Shown: positions 33,535 through 44,979, numbered from the stretch's first letter. The stretch is DNA of 64,000 nucleotides from Marasmius tenuissimus (GCA_029532415.1 JAQOTA010000042.1:806001-870000), one strand, 5' to 3'. Notes: generated by a model not told the origin, from the letters alone. Numbers and translations are program-made.

Positions 33535-35287
33535 ATGCCACAGAACCACATCTCCCGTTCGATTGCTTTCATCCCCTACTCTCGTCGACCCAGCACCCGT
33601 GCTGTCCCCTCTGGCCCTCTCTCGGACGAATTCGACGCATCTGCAGGCGACCCTGATCACACGACCCAGAAAGCATTCGTGCAAGCTGTGAAGAAGTTCA
33701 TCTCAAAAGGACAAATTCCCACCTACGATCCGAGCACTGGAGAGATTGTCGAGTGGAATGTGTATGTTCTATTAGTGGTTACTTTGACCGTTCCAATGAG
33801 CTGACTTTTTGTTCGACAGTCCATTCCGAGTTCTTTCGAGCGGCGCAATGAAGGCCATCTCTCCAATTTCCTGACGCTTTTCTGCAGGTTACATAGCCTG
33901 CCTGTGTTTCCATGCCCACAATAAGCATCGTGTTCTCATCGAGTGTGAGATGGAGGTCAAGTCTGTTCAACGCCTTGGCAAGACATGCTTCTATCTCAAG
34001 GCCCCTCATAAGGGCTGTGGTCACACGAGTGGGTGCACTTCTCTTTCAGCATGTTCCAAACTTTCATCTCACCTTTGCCTCTCAAGTTCCTATACCGTTC
34101 AATGGCGCGGAAACCTTCGATTTAATCGAGGAAGATGAAGAGGACGGCAGCGAGGAAATCGGTATGCTCATATTGCTCGATCGTCCATTTTCACTGCTGA
34201 CATGTTGTGTAGATGTGTATTCAACCGCATACCATACTCGCAACTATGCCACCCCAAGCTCCTCGCGCACTCGTTCAGCTTCCTCACCCCCGGATTATAC
34301 TCCGTCGCCATCATTCCCCGACTCTGACAACACCACTCCTTCGCCTTCTCCCAAAAAAGGGAAGAGCAAGGTTTACGTCGCGACCGAAAAGGGTGTGATT
34401 TTCACACCACAGCAAATGGTGGAACAGGCATCTATAGGTACATCTCCAGCCTCTACTTTTCAATATGCTTTCCTGAATCAGCTTCTTACATACAGACTGG
34501 GATTTAGCTGAGACTCTCATTGGTGCTGAAGAGGAAGGGTTGTGGATTAGTATGTTTTTTGCCCATCACATATCCCACTGTTCTAACTTCAGTTTGCAGG
34601 TGAGCCTGCTCAGCACCCCGCCTGGAAGGGCAACACACTTCCTTCCCGCATCGTTCCATTTGTCAACTTAGGCCCGACGGATTTATTTGACCACCTCCAA
34701 TTCTTCAAAACTCCCATCGGCCGCGCTCTAAAGGATCTGAACAGTACGACTGGTCTCATACCAGGAGCCTTCCGAACCTTGTGCGGCGAGTCCTGTATGT
34801 GTTGGCGTTGCCTATGCGAATACTCCAGCACCGCATACATGTCTCATATTGAGGATGGCGCATGTCTCAACTCGCAATGCGACACCAAAGGTATGGTTGA
34901 CAATTTTACTCACGAGACTACACTAACGGCCGTCACCTTGCAGATTACTCTTTCATCGAAACCAATCCTCACATTGAAGAGTGTCTTCTCAGTCTGTCCA
35001 GTAACCCACCCTCCGAGCTTCCTCGTCGGGATGCCTTATGGTCTCTCGTGGGCACTATCTTCCTTATGTGGAACTCGTGTTTTGGGATTCCATCTGATGT
35101 TTGGGCCTTTGCGAGGACTGCGGTTATCACTTGCAAGAACTGTTCGTTGGTGCGAATGTTCGATGCTGATAAACTCCACCGCATCGATGGCAAATGCTCT
35201 GTTCATACTGTCTTTGAGGAAGGAACCAGCAGTCGTGTGCTTGTACTCTACAATGGCAAGGGCAAGGGCAAGGACACCGGTGTTTAG
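33535..35287 (+). CDS. Seven-exon Cys-containing protein of unknown function with one in-frame TGA
   Basis: Exons 33535-33761, 33820-34028, 34087-34161, 34213-34437, 34496-34549, 34600-34890, 34944-35287 sum to 1425 nt in frame; all introns are 50-58 nt. Start MPQNHISRSIAFIPYSRRPS. Middle: acidic IEEDEEDGSEE and a Ser/Pro linker (SPSPSFPDSDNTTPSPSPKK). C-terminal half: CGESCMCWRCLCEY followed by CLNSQCD, then CKNC, which could bind zinc. Ends with a GKGKGKD repeat and TAG. A TGA at 33872-33874 (AISPIS-stop-RFSAGYIACL) breaks exon 2; frame and codon style continue after it. An apparent acceptor at 33888 exists but no donor in the right phase. No family recognised with confidence. Confidence 0.6.
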
Positions 35288-36470
35288 GTTTCGCGGACGT
35301 TTTTCTTGGTCGTTCTCAGTCTCTGCTCATAGGTCTTTTTATTGTTTGGCTTTTCCCCTGCTCCCTGTTCATCCCTTCGCATTACTGTCTGTTGCTATAT
35401 GTTTGTCTATTTAGTTTCTGATATCGATATTTATCGTTCATTATCTTCCCATTTACTCTGGCTTTGTAGTACAAAATGAGTTCAACACACTCAAATATAC
35501 CTGAATTGAAGTCTGTTTTGCCCTATGTTTGTGTTTCGAGCGAGTTTCGAGGCAATTTGATTTGCTAGTACAGCTCCATTCAAGGTTCTTACCCCACGTA
35601 CTCCCTTAACATGTTATCAAATTCACTGTGAATTGCAAGTACGGACGCGGTTCTTGATCTTCGAGGCACTAGTGAAACAAGATTTCATTTGGATCAATAC
35701 ACTGATTGCGACGGATCAACAATAACTCAATCACCATCCATTTCACGGAAAAGATCTTCTAATGTTCGCCGTCCTGGATCCTCTTCCTCACATTCTCAGG
35801 CTTCGATAGATTCCTCTTCCGTTGTCCAACGATATCCTTAAGTCGAGGTCTTGTTCAACGGAACGCACCCACACGTATAGTGATTCTCCTCCCTCGTGAA
35901 AACTGCAGATGATCGGGAATAGACGCGATATTATGTGCCAGGTCTACGTTACCACCGTTCATGTCTGCTAGACCTTCGATAAGGAAGATCCACCGTCCTG
36001 GCGTTGCTCTTAGTGAAATATGTGAGCCAGACTTACAATAGTCTTACCGTGTTCGAGGGGGACTTCCGGGGGTAGACCCGATGTCTTACTGCGTTTATTG
36101 GCATAGTGTCGTACTTCGTGCTCTGCAAACCTGATTACCTTCCGTTCAGGCATAGGGGAAAGTGGTGGGCATGAAAGCGGGTCGAAGGAATGGCAGACTC
36201 AATATGTCTTGCAATATGTTCGAAATTCCGGATATAGATTTTGAAGGGAAATAGCTGGAATAGGAATCTTTTCCCATGTACAAAAAAGCGAAATCTTCTG
36301 TACCACAAGTTGTAGTACAAAAATTTAGAGACAGATCATAGGATACCCTGAATACTGTTTGAGGGCAAATAGCTTCATGGACAACAAACGAAGGTGCGGG
36401 GGAGAGACAGCACGACGAGTCCATATATGTTATGTTTGGATTTGAACATAAAGTCAAACATTACCTAATC
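35288..36470. other. No gene seen
   Basis: 3' flank of the preceding gene and then short frames on both strands (103 codons at most, minus 36146-36457). No domain or closed exon chain. Confidence 0.45.
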
Positions 36471-36475
36471 ACATG

Positions 36476-36780
36476 AAGCACTCGAACGGAATCTCGACAG
36501 ACCACCCTCACTCTCTCCTTTCATGCAAATGTCCCTTACCCTCTGACTCTAGGTATCAACACTCCATCAACATCAAGCTCCGTGTATCAATTCACGGCTT
36601 CACAATCAAAATCGCTTCAGTTCTCATGGAGATGTGGAAGGAGCAAGGCATGAGGGAGGGATATGGCAATAGGTAAGTCAATTCTTGGTTATTTTGGTAG
36701 TACCGGGCGCAAATTAATCGTTGAAATAGTCGACATATGAGGCAACAAATCGCTAACGAATGGCTTTCGTCGTTCTGAAG
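36476..36780 (+). CDS. 3' exons of a gene of unknown function
   Basis: An exon ending GMREGYGN at a GTAAGTCAATT donor (36673) is followed by an intron of 58 nt ending TTGAAATAG. A last exon reads SRHMRQQIANEWLSSF with TGA at 36778-36780. Upstream codons (INIKLRVSIHGFTIKIASVL) are in phase, and an acceptor (CTCTAG near 36551) may begin the penultimate exon. The 5' part was not identified. The interest is what follows: the same exon-end, intron and last-exon unit is tandemly repeated downstream. Confidence 0.45.
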
Positions 36781-37235
36781 TTGTGGAGGATACACTGCTG
36801 GTGGGAGGGTGGATATGGCAGGTAAGTCAATTTTTGGTCGTTTCGGGCGTACAGGGGCGCAAATTAATCGTTGAGATAGTCGTCATACGGGTCAACAAAC
36901 CGCCAATGAATCGCTTTCGCCGTCCTGAAGTTACGGAGGATACATTGTTGGCGGGAGGGTGGATATGGCAGGTGAGTCAATTCTTGGTCGTTCCGGGTGT
37001 GCAGGGGCGCAAATTAATCGTTGAAATAGTCGTCATACGGGACAAGAAACCGCCAACGGACCGCTTTCGCCGTTCTGAAGTTATGGAGGATACATTGTTG
37101 GTGGGAGGGTGGATATGGCAGGCGAGTCAATGTTTGGTCGTTCCAGGCGTCCAGGGGCGCAAATTAATCGTTGAAATAGTCGTCATACGGGGCAACAAAC
37201 CGCTAATGGGCACTAATGGATCCCTTTTGTCATTC
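36635..37235 (+). repeat. 150-bp tandem array of an exon-intron-exon unit, four copies
   Basis: Units begin at about 36635, 36785, 36935 and 37085, with a period of exactly 150 bp between the last three. Each unit contains GGGTGGATATGGCAG|GT(A/G)AGTCAA, an intron-like middle (GGGGCGCAAATTAATCGTTGA) ending ATAG, and TCG(T/A)CATA..GG.CAACAAA.CGC. The first unit is the genuine end of the gene at 36476-36780. Because 150 is divisible by three, a frame (36783-37277) runs open through the copies as 50-residue repeats, which I regard as a by-product. Confidence 0.8.
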
Positions 37236-37401
37236 GCAAGTTATGGGGTACAGGGTGGTGGGGTACGCGCTGGTTAGGTTGATAGGTGTGATAGTAGGAT
37301 CGGACATCACACCGTGATGCATAGTACAGTACAGTTCTGGGTTGTAACAAACGCTATGTGTACCGTATTCAAAACCTTTGCCATTACACTTAAGGTTCCC
37401 T

Positions 37402-40400
37402 TCATGGCAGGAGTATTCCAACCTTTCCCGTCCCAGACTTCAATAAGCCACGCCCGATTGCGACTTGAGATTCAAATGATCTCTGCAGTTTGGCTTGGGC
37501 TTCCTGTGCTCTTTCTAACCGTTGATACACGTCGGGTGAGTTGGCGGTAGAGCGGTTGATACCCTGAACTGCCTCTGAAACTTTCAGTTTTGCCGCCTCA
37601 AGCTTCCGGTTACCTTCTGCAATCCTTTTGTTGTGCTTCTCTATCTTTTCATCTGCCACATGAAGCGACTTTTGACGTAAGACCTCTGGAAATTCAGATA
37701 AGTTCAGGCTTTTCTTCAAGAAAATTAGCTGGACGTACGCTTTTGTTTACCGTTACGGAGCGCATTGTCAAATGGGTGTCTTGATCGGTAGCTCTCCTGA
37801 ACACCTTGTTCCTCAAAAATCTATGGGGAATAAATAAATCTGTTTCGAGCTGACTTCGTTATCATTTGTACCTTCAAAGATTTCAGCTTGAGTAGATCAA
37901 AATGCATGGCTTTCTTGGTTCCACCAACAAGTGTACATCGAACGCCCTCTCGGTTGACATCCCGATGCGCCGCCTCTGCAGTATTAGTTGAATGGGTTCT
38001 GGCCAGCCAAATTGCGTGGGGAATGAAGCTTTTCTCCCAGCAAATGGCTGGGAAAACGAACAGCAGCGATTCTTTATCGGCAAGCCAATCTATTTCTAGG
38101 ATTTGAGTTTCCCTGACTCCATAGCAAGTACGACACCCTCACCTACTGCGGCCTTGCCTCCGAGCGTTCGTATGGCATGAGTGTCGTCCCAGTTTGGATG
38201 TTCAACGCAGACCAAACTTCTCATGAGAGACTTGATCTCATCTGAGGTGTTTGTGGCTTGAATATTGCGACCAAAGTGGACTGTACAAAGTGAAAGGAAC
38301 CGTGCGAGATGGTCATATGGTCGGAGTTCCTTGAGGAGTTTTCCTGGTTCATGCATGTCTCGTCGTTCAGGAAAGCTCTCGCTGATTTCCTGGAGCCGGA
38401 GACCTAGCCCTGCAGGGAAATTTTTGAGCTCGATTCATGAGAAGCATATTGCATACTACGAACCTAGTGCTTGCGCTCGGTCTTGGTCCACTACCCAATT
38501 CAGGATAAATGTCCCAGCGCCATGATCGTTCACGTTTTCGCCATGAATGTGTCTCCATTGCAATCCTCTCTTTATATCCTGCTTCAGAACTTTGTCTATC
38601 TCACGTAGAGCGAAATGGTGCGCGTCTGCATTCTTTCTCGTGAGGTAAACACGACAAAAAGTGACACCTGGTATACATATGAATGTTACATCCGTGATCA
38701 TGAAAAGCAAATATCACTTACTCGTGTTCGAAGCCCGATCCAATGCGGCCAACTCGAATTCATAGTAACCGACTACCCGTTTGAATGCTATGTCACTCTG
38801 AAGGTATTGGGCAGACCCTAGCCTACGACTACCTTCAGGAGTCATGCAGACCACCAATCGCATCTTTTTTGAGTCCCTAGAAAGTTCGATGCCAGACTCG
38901 TCGCAGTCGTCATCAACTGAATCAAAGTCAACCTCGACTATCGTACGTATGTAGTGATCGGGAGGTGGTAGCAAATCGTCCTGTTGCTGCTTGAGATATA
39001 GCAGCCCTATGACTCTCAGTCAGTACTCCACATTTCTATGACGATTATCGCTTTACCTTTCCATCCAGTTCCGTTGGGAAAGCACTCCTTCTTGACAGCG
39101 TCAATGTACACTTTGAGGTGACTACGATTTGCGAGAGATATATGAAGATCCGAGATTGTCGGTGAACGAATCAAAGGTAGGCGGTCTTTGAGGTAGGCCT
39201 TTACTGTGGAGTGTGCAAGAAATCTTCTGGGTGTTAGATCGGGAAGGTCTATATCTAGTTTGCGTAAGAGGTCCAAAATCTCTAGCTTGACTAGGGTGGG
39301 TGTTTTGCTTGGAGCAGGAATCGGGTGTGAGTGTGGTCCCCGACTAATGATAAGCCGGAACGGGCATTTTCTCTACATTCTTCCAAGGGTTCGTACTCCC
39401 TGTAAGTGACAGTGCACGTAACTGTGTTCATGAGAGGCTGACAGAGGCTTTCCGTACTCGTTCGATGACTATGAGCTAGGGTTGAAATTCGATCAGCCTA
39501 TGAAGTCAGTCATAGAAACAAGGTAGAGCCTTACGACAAAAGGCTCGTTGTGTGGAGATGTTCGCGGTATTCCGGCAGCTGATTTTAGGCCCATAACCAA
39601 GGGATGCGACCGCGGACTCTATATGATCAATCTCCTCTTGATCCTCGCAGAGTACTGCCTCAAGATACTCTAGGTTGAGTCCACAATCACTTATCCCACT
39701 ATCATAGAAATGGTCGCGATTGGCTGCAGAAGAGTGGTGCTCACATCTGCAATCAGATGAGCAAACGCCAAAAGCCATAGACAGCACACTCACTTAACAA
39801 CTGGCGCGCCACTGAAGGAATAAGCGAACACAATCCGCCCATCACACTTGCCCTCAATACGATCGCGTCCGCGTTGTATGATATGAATATGCTCCTTTAG
39901 ATTCCCTCGTACGGAATCTTCATTACTGTTGTAATGCGTGGACTCATGAACAACAGACCGACAGCCATTTCGTACGATTGCTGCTATGTATGCCGAGGTC
40001 CGCTCAAATATGTCTCGTGAGGGAGATGAAGTGATGAGTCGTGCATCCTGCTCCTCCTCCAGCCTTTCATGAAGAAGTTTGCGTGACACTTGTGAATGAG
40101 ACAATGATCTTTCCTCTGGATCGTAATATGGGCAGACTTTCACTCCTTGGCCTTGAGGCAGCAACTCAGTTAAAGGTACTGGAATAGACATTACTGAAAT
40201 GACTACATACAGGTAGAATGCCGGGACATGCAAGGTACGGGTAACCCCGTTCGACGACTAACTAGTAAGGGTAAGGTAGTCTTGCCATCAACTCCACTAG
40301 GCACTCCTCTGGAGTATGCAAAATCGAGGGCCGGATTGTACCAGGCATCGCAAGACATTTCGAACAAATGTCCGATTGCGTCGTCCGGTGTGGCCCCAGT

Positions 40401-40640
40401 CTCGGGATATTCGACTGTGGCAGAGGTGGGGTACTGGTACACCTTCGAGAGCAAAGTCTTCCTATTCAACCGGTACTTCTCCTCTATGACGATTCCGTTG
40501 GTTACAAGATGGGCGGGGAGAGGATGAGAGGGGAGAAAAGCATGATCGCGATTCGTCAATGGTAGGTCAGACAAGGGTAAGCAAATCTGTGCATTCGACG
40601 GCGCTGGATTGAGTAGGTCTTGCAGGGTCAAACGAGGCAT
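37402..40640 (-). CDS. MULE-like transposase-type gene
   Basis: Minus-strand exons in order: 40640 to about 40215 (start MPRLTLQDLLNPAPSNAQIC), 40200-39790 (KVCPYYDPEERSLSHSQVSR), 39765-39520, 39290-39050 (LDIDLPDLTPRRFLAHSTVK), 38970-38715, 38690-38460, 38400-37890 and 37698-37402. The middle resembles a Mutator-like DDE core: LQSDIAFKRVVGYYEFELAA (first Asp about 38790), a WRHIHGENV segment, then LNWVVDQDRAQALGLGLRL (second Asp about 38497), followed by a basic helical part. The C-terminus is a coiled coil closing with LLKSGTGKVGILLP. I recall this arrangement from many Agaricomycete proteins. Several joins (for example near 40230) could not be phased, so the copy may be decayed. It could be the type of enzyme that mobilises elements such as 3259-5048, but no matching ends flank it. 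Confidence 0.55.
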
Positions 40641-41422
40641 AACTGTGGAGTTGAGCTGAGGGACGCGTAGGAGTTAGCTGGGGGGGGGGGAAGCACAGTG
40701 GAGGCTCTGTCACTCACAAACCTCCCGACAAGATTCTCGAAATCCAAATTCAAACTCCCCATCTGAGGCTCGGACATGCTGGATTCATCCTACACCGTCG
40801 ACCGAAATCTATGCGCTATGGAATACCCGAAATTTGTCGAATGGCGGACACTTGGTCTTGTGGACAAGTTCCTGCATTCTTTAGCCTCGTGAATTGCATG
40901 AGACGAACAGTATTCCTGCTCACCTTGGCCCAGATGAGCAATTGCTCTCTTCCACCGCGGATTGCGCAACGTTTGTGCTCCTCAACCCGAGGGTTGGAGG
41001 ACGATTTGAACTCAGTCCGCGGCCTCATGATTCTGAAAAAGGCCAGAGAAAGACACGTTTGAGATTGAATGCCAAAAGAAAAGTATCGGACAGCTCTCCC
41101 CCGAGCCTTGAGGCAAGTCGAGACTGCATGGGACGGAACGTGTTTCCTTCAGAAAAGGTCGGGCGTTATGACCTGTCACAGTTTGGGGGAAGGGGGGACT
41201 GGAGGAAGGAAAGAAACAAAGGAAAACAACGGAGGTTCGCCGAGCTGATAACTGTTATCGGGAGATTCTTATCTAGTCATAATCTGGTTCGCTATCTAAT
41301 CCGTGATTCACATGAGGGAAGAGGAAAAGTATTCTGAGAACCATGGGAAGGGGTATTTGATGGGATCTAACAAGACAGATCGACTTGGTACCGCTACCTC
41401 CATTAAAGACGTAGCGCGCTCA
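40641..41422. other. No gene seen
   Basis: 5' flank of the MULE-like gene, with a G10 run at 40681-40690. The plus frame 40894-41337 (147 codons) has no recognisable features. Confidence 0.4.
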
Positions 41423-41425
41423 TTA

Positions 41426-41566
41426 CACTGGGTGCAAAATAACATAATGCACGTAGTATTATTCGATTTTTATGCTGAATTTATTCCAAATTTGGCATTT
41501 TTTAGAATAAATTCAGCATAAAGATTGAATAATACCACATGAATTATGCTTTTTTTGCCCCCAGTG
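41426..41566. mobile_element. 141-bp hairpin MITE with TTA duplication
   Basis: Ends CACTGGGTGCAAAATAACAT and, inverted, CACTGGGGGCAAAAAAAGCA, continuing as an inverted repeat to GTATTATTC. TTA flanks both sides (41423-41425, 41567-41569). The centre holds a perfect 18-bp inverted pair (TTTATGCTGAATTTATTC), so nearly the whole element can fold on itself. CACTG termini plus a 3-bp duplication suggest a CACTA-derived MITE; TTA is also used by PIF/Harbinger elements. Confidence 0.75.
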
Positions 41567-41640
41567 TTAGAAGGCTGCGGCACTCCGGGTACGATCGTTC
41601 AAGATTGGGGCCTCACCGCACGCAGTGTCCCAACATAGAA

Positions 41641-43469
41641 AAGTAGGACGAGCTATAATTAAACCACCCCAGGCTATACCTGGGCATAATTAAACAGGTT
41701 TAAACAAGCCCGGGGGCATTCTATGGCATTCACTACCTACTATACACGCTATCTAGCTTATCAGTAGAATTAAACAAAGGCATTTAAACACGAACAGCCG
41801 GGAAGATGTTACTGGTTTAAACCACCACATTGTCAGGTTTAAACACGGTTGTTTAACCCGACATGTGAGGCGTCGAACCAGGTGTTTAAACCTGCCTGTA
41901 GCGTATTAAACGAAACAAATTGAGCCACAGCTGGGGAGAAGATTAAACTCTCACCGAATGTCAGCCATAGGACAGCTGTTTAAACAGGCAGCATATCCAG
42001 GCCGGGAGGCCACTGTTTGTGACTCAAACATGAAAGACTAATAAGCTAATATAGTCAGAGATCAGGCTAAGTGAACAAAACACAGGAGGAGACTGACCGT
42101 AGGTCGTCACTGGAGCCACAAAGCTGCGGATATCTCCATGATGGGTTAATAAATAAATATAAGAGAAATAATTAGCCAGAGTCTCACCAACATTGTAGGT
42201 ATTCTCCACCCAGCCCAACCCAGCCTAACCTATTACCCCAGCCTCTATGAGAATTGAGATGAAGGAACCTTTATACTGGCACAGTCAGCGGGGACGCTGG
42301 AGAACCACTCAACAGTCGGCATACAGGACAGCAATTGATAACGGACGGAAGCTGATAGGGAAAAGCTAGAAAGATGCCGGTTACTGTTGCTCTGCCTCGG
42401 GTTTATGATCGACGCTTGGTCGGAGGTTTCTCAAAGCTGGGTGATTTCGGTGGTGGTGGTTTCGGAGTGAGCTGGCATAATTTGCTTCTGTTTGCCCATC
42501 AGTTGATGACATGTGAATTTTCTGGGAGTATGGGCGCTTTTGCAAGTAAATGGCAAAGAGGCGCCCGGATGTCCAAAATTTCTGCGACCCAAGGTTCCAG
42601 AGCGCAAATAATAACAAACTCTGCCAGCTCATCCTTTTACCACCACGACCCACTGCACGTCGCCGCATCCAACTTATATTTCAACTCCATGATGGATTAA
42701 CAAGGACTTTTCACCACCAAACGCCATTGGTAGAAGTCTGAAGGATACCTCTCGGCTTTTCGCCTCCCGCTGAGCAGACGGCGTTCCACGTTGCGCGTTA
42801 CCAGTATTTGTGCAATCTATTCCAATTTTTGCCCTCCAGCCTCCAAGCTTACATGCCTCACATATTCTCCAGGCTGCTGGGCTCACCCCGTCAACAGCTA
42901 AGCGCGGTAAGTTCATACTCTACTACAGTTATTCTCACACTTACCCTCATGTCAGGATTCGAGGTTTGACAACAATAAATTAAACGTTATGTATCTCCTT
43001 CTGTTCTTCGCGGCTGACGCTTGGCTCGCGCTTGTTTAAACGCTCGGTCTACTGCATTCGGACATGTCATTTTAAACAGTCGTTTGAGCCTGATGATGTG
43101 GTTCGAACAGGTATTATGCTGCCTGTTTAAACAGCTGTCCTACAGCTGACATTCGGTGAGAGTTTAATCTTCTCCCCAGCTGTGGCTCAATTTGTTTCGT
43201 TTAATACGCTACAGGCAGGTTTAAACACCTGGTTCGACGCCTCACATGTCGGGTTAAACAACCGTGTTTAAACCTGACAATGTGGTGGTTTAAACCAGTA
43301 ACATCTTCCCGGCTGTTCGTGTTTAAATGCCTTTGTTTAATTCTACTGATAAGCTAGATAGCGTGTATAGTAGGTAGTGAATGCCATAGAATGCCCCCGG
43401 GCTTGTTTAAACCTGTTTAATTATGCCCAGGTATAGCCTGGGGTGGTTTAATTATAGCTTGTCCCACTG
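41641..43469. mobile_element. 1.8-kb DNA transposon with 355-bp terminal inverted repeats full of GTTTAAAC
   Basis: Arms 41641-41994 and 43115-43469 are inverted copies with only a few differences, beginning AGT(A/G)GGAC(A/G)AGCTATAATT. Each arm carries five GTTTAAAC palindromes and several TTTAAAC half-copies at irregular spacing. The interior (41995-43114) has short frames on both strands, none convincing. I found no target-site duplication, so either the ends are mis-set or flanks have changed. Long arms with internal repeated octamers point to a non-autonomous element needing a transposase in trans. The superfamily is not assigned. Confidence 0.75.
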
Positions 43470-43708
43470 TAGCAACATATTGAGCTACTATAGACGAGAT
43501 CTAAGAATGAATGTCAAGTGTGCTTTGGCTCACCCAAACCACACAAAGACAGAGATACACCGTAGACTACGATGCGCAGGTTCATTCTTGAGCTTTGGCA
43601 GATGCCAGAGATACCAGATTAAAAACCCTCTATCCTTTGGACGGAAGTAAACACGTTTCAATCAATCGATATATTAATTCATCATCTGAACTGCCTCGGA
43701 CAACAGCT

Positions 43709-43746
43709 GTGGAAGAGGTGCTGAGACGTTCATATCCGGTGCACCG
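43709..43746 (+). repeat. 38-bp direct repeat, left copy
   Basis: GTGGAAGAGGTGCTGAGACG followed by TTCATATCCGGTGCACCG; the same 38 bases with a single change occur at 44939-44976. Confidence 0.9.
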
Positions 43747-43769
43747 TCGTATACAGAGTTCAGAGGCTT

Positions 43770-44290
43770 CAACAGCATACACAGGCCATATGCAGGCTAT
43801 ATACAGGTCATGTGTGGGCCATACATGGACTATATGCCTAGCATATGCAAGTAGATGTAGATCTAAACATACTCAGGAAGGCATATACAGGCCTCAAAGG
43901 CTTATCTAGCATATGCGGGGCATACAAGGGGGCATATGTGGGGCATATGTGGTACATATACAGGGAATATGTGGGGCATACGCAAAATCCAGAGGCTTTA
44001 GATAGCCAGTTGTAAGTCTCACAAGTCAAGACATACACAGCATATGCGGGCCATATGTGAGCCATATGCGAACCATATGCCCAGCATATGCACTTGAGAG
44101 AGCTTATTATGATTTTTGAGACCTATCTAGCATATGTGGGGTCCATGTGGGGCATACACAGGGCATATGTGGGGCATACACAGGGCATGTATAGGGCATA
44201 TGTGAGCCATATTGTGAGGCATATGCAGGCTATATATTGGTTATATACCTAGCATATGCACATGGATGTAGATGTAGATGCAGACATATG
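43770..44290. repeat. Array of CATATG palindromes (GCATATGYGGG-type units)
   Basis: At least fourteen CATATG sites and a similar number of one-base variants (CATACA, CATATA) occur, separated mostly by 6-14 bases with GGGG, AGG or GGC between them (for example GCATATGCGGGCCATATGTG). The repetition is irregular rather than a clean tandem. It resembles the subterminal repeat fields of DNA transposons. No open frame of note. Confidence 0.8.
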
Positions 44291-44369
44291 TAGGCTCTGT
44301 GCACAGAATCATATCCAGATACAGACCCAGTAATGTGCTTCCAGCTGGCCCAAGTATGTTCAGTACTAC

Positions 44370-44937
44370 AGCATTATACAACATAATGCTTGTCTAATGT
44401 ATATTTACATTATGCTGGGCTTACTCTTCCACATCTTGCTTTTTATAACTTCAATGTAATACCATTTTTCATTATGTTGAATGAGGTGCTCACTGCATCA
44501 CCTCACATATTCAGCTCACACCTCCATTATACATTATTTTTCAGCATAATACCAATGCATTATTTTAATCTACACAGAATCACTGAGCATATATATTTAG
44601 TGTAATGTGTTTGATTTATACCAAGCACTATGCTTTCATTATACAGAACACCCAATCAACATATTTTTAACATAATTTGGAAGAGAAGTAAGCTGATTTT
44701 ATACTAAACTCAATATCACCCTGCTTCAATATAATGCACAAGATAAATCCTCAATCTTTTTAGCATAATACAGACAACTTATTGTTACATTGTGTTAAGG
44801 ATTATCTTGGTTCTGGTTCAGCATAAAACTTTGATCTTTTCAACATATTTGATCTGACTTTTCATAAATCTCAAACAAATAATGTTAGCATAAATTTTAA
44901 CATAATACATCTACATTACGGTTGACTTCACCCAGTG
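44370..44937. mobile_element. AT-rich field of CATAATG/CATTATG motifs ending in CACCCAGTG
   Basis: Repeated ACATAATGC, CATTATAC and AGCATAATA words in both orientations lead to the right boundary TTCACCCAGTG at 44937. The inverted boundary CACTGGGTG equals the left end of the MITE at 41426, which also carries CATAATG just inside. This suggests the right end of a larger element of the same family, with its left part lost, or the whole 41426-44937 block as one element hosting later insertions. The flank after 44937 is not TTA. Confidence 0.5.
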
Positions 44938-44938
44938 T

Positions 44939-44976
44939 GTGGAAGAGGCGCTGAGACGTTCATATCCGGTGCACCG
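44939..44976 (+). repeat. 38-bp direct repeat, right copy
   Basis: Partner of 43709-43746, starting immediately after the CACCCAGTGT boundary. Confidence 0.9.
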
Positions 44977-44979
44977 ATC

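Noticed and set aside
33142..33684. 180-codon minus frame opposite the start of the 33535 gene
   Set aside because: Overlaps the supported plus-strand exon and contains the poly-C run; no splice partners.
33889..34166. Alternative frame (MPTISIVFSSSVRWRS) running into exon 3 of the 33535 gene without an intron
   Set aside because: Codon choice favours the other frame (HNKHRVLIECEMEVKSVQRL) with a 58-nt intron; the alternative cannot be fully excluded.
36783..37277. 164-codon plus-strand frame with three 50-residue repeats
   Set aside because: It arises because the 150-bp array period is a multiple of three; the array derives from an exon-intron-exon unit in another frame.
42374..42700. 108- and 95-codon frames inside the long-TIR element
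   Set aside because: Opposed overlapping frames with no transposase motif and no splice support.
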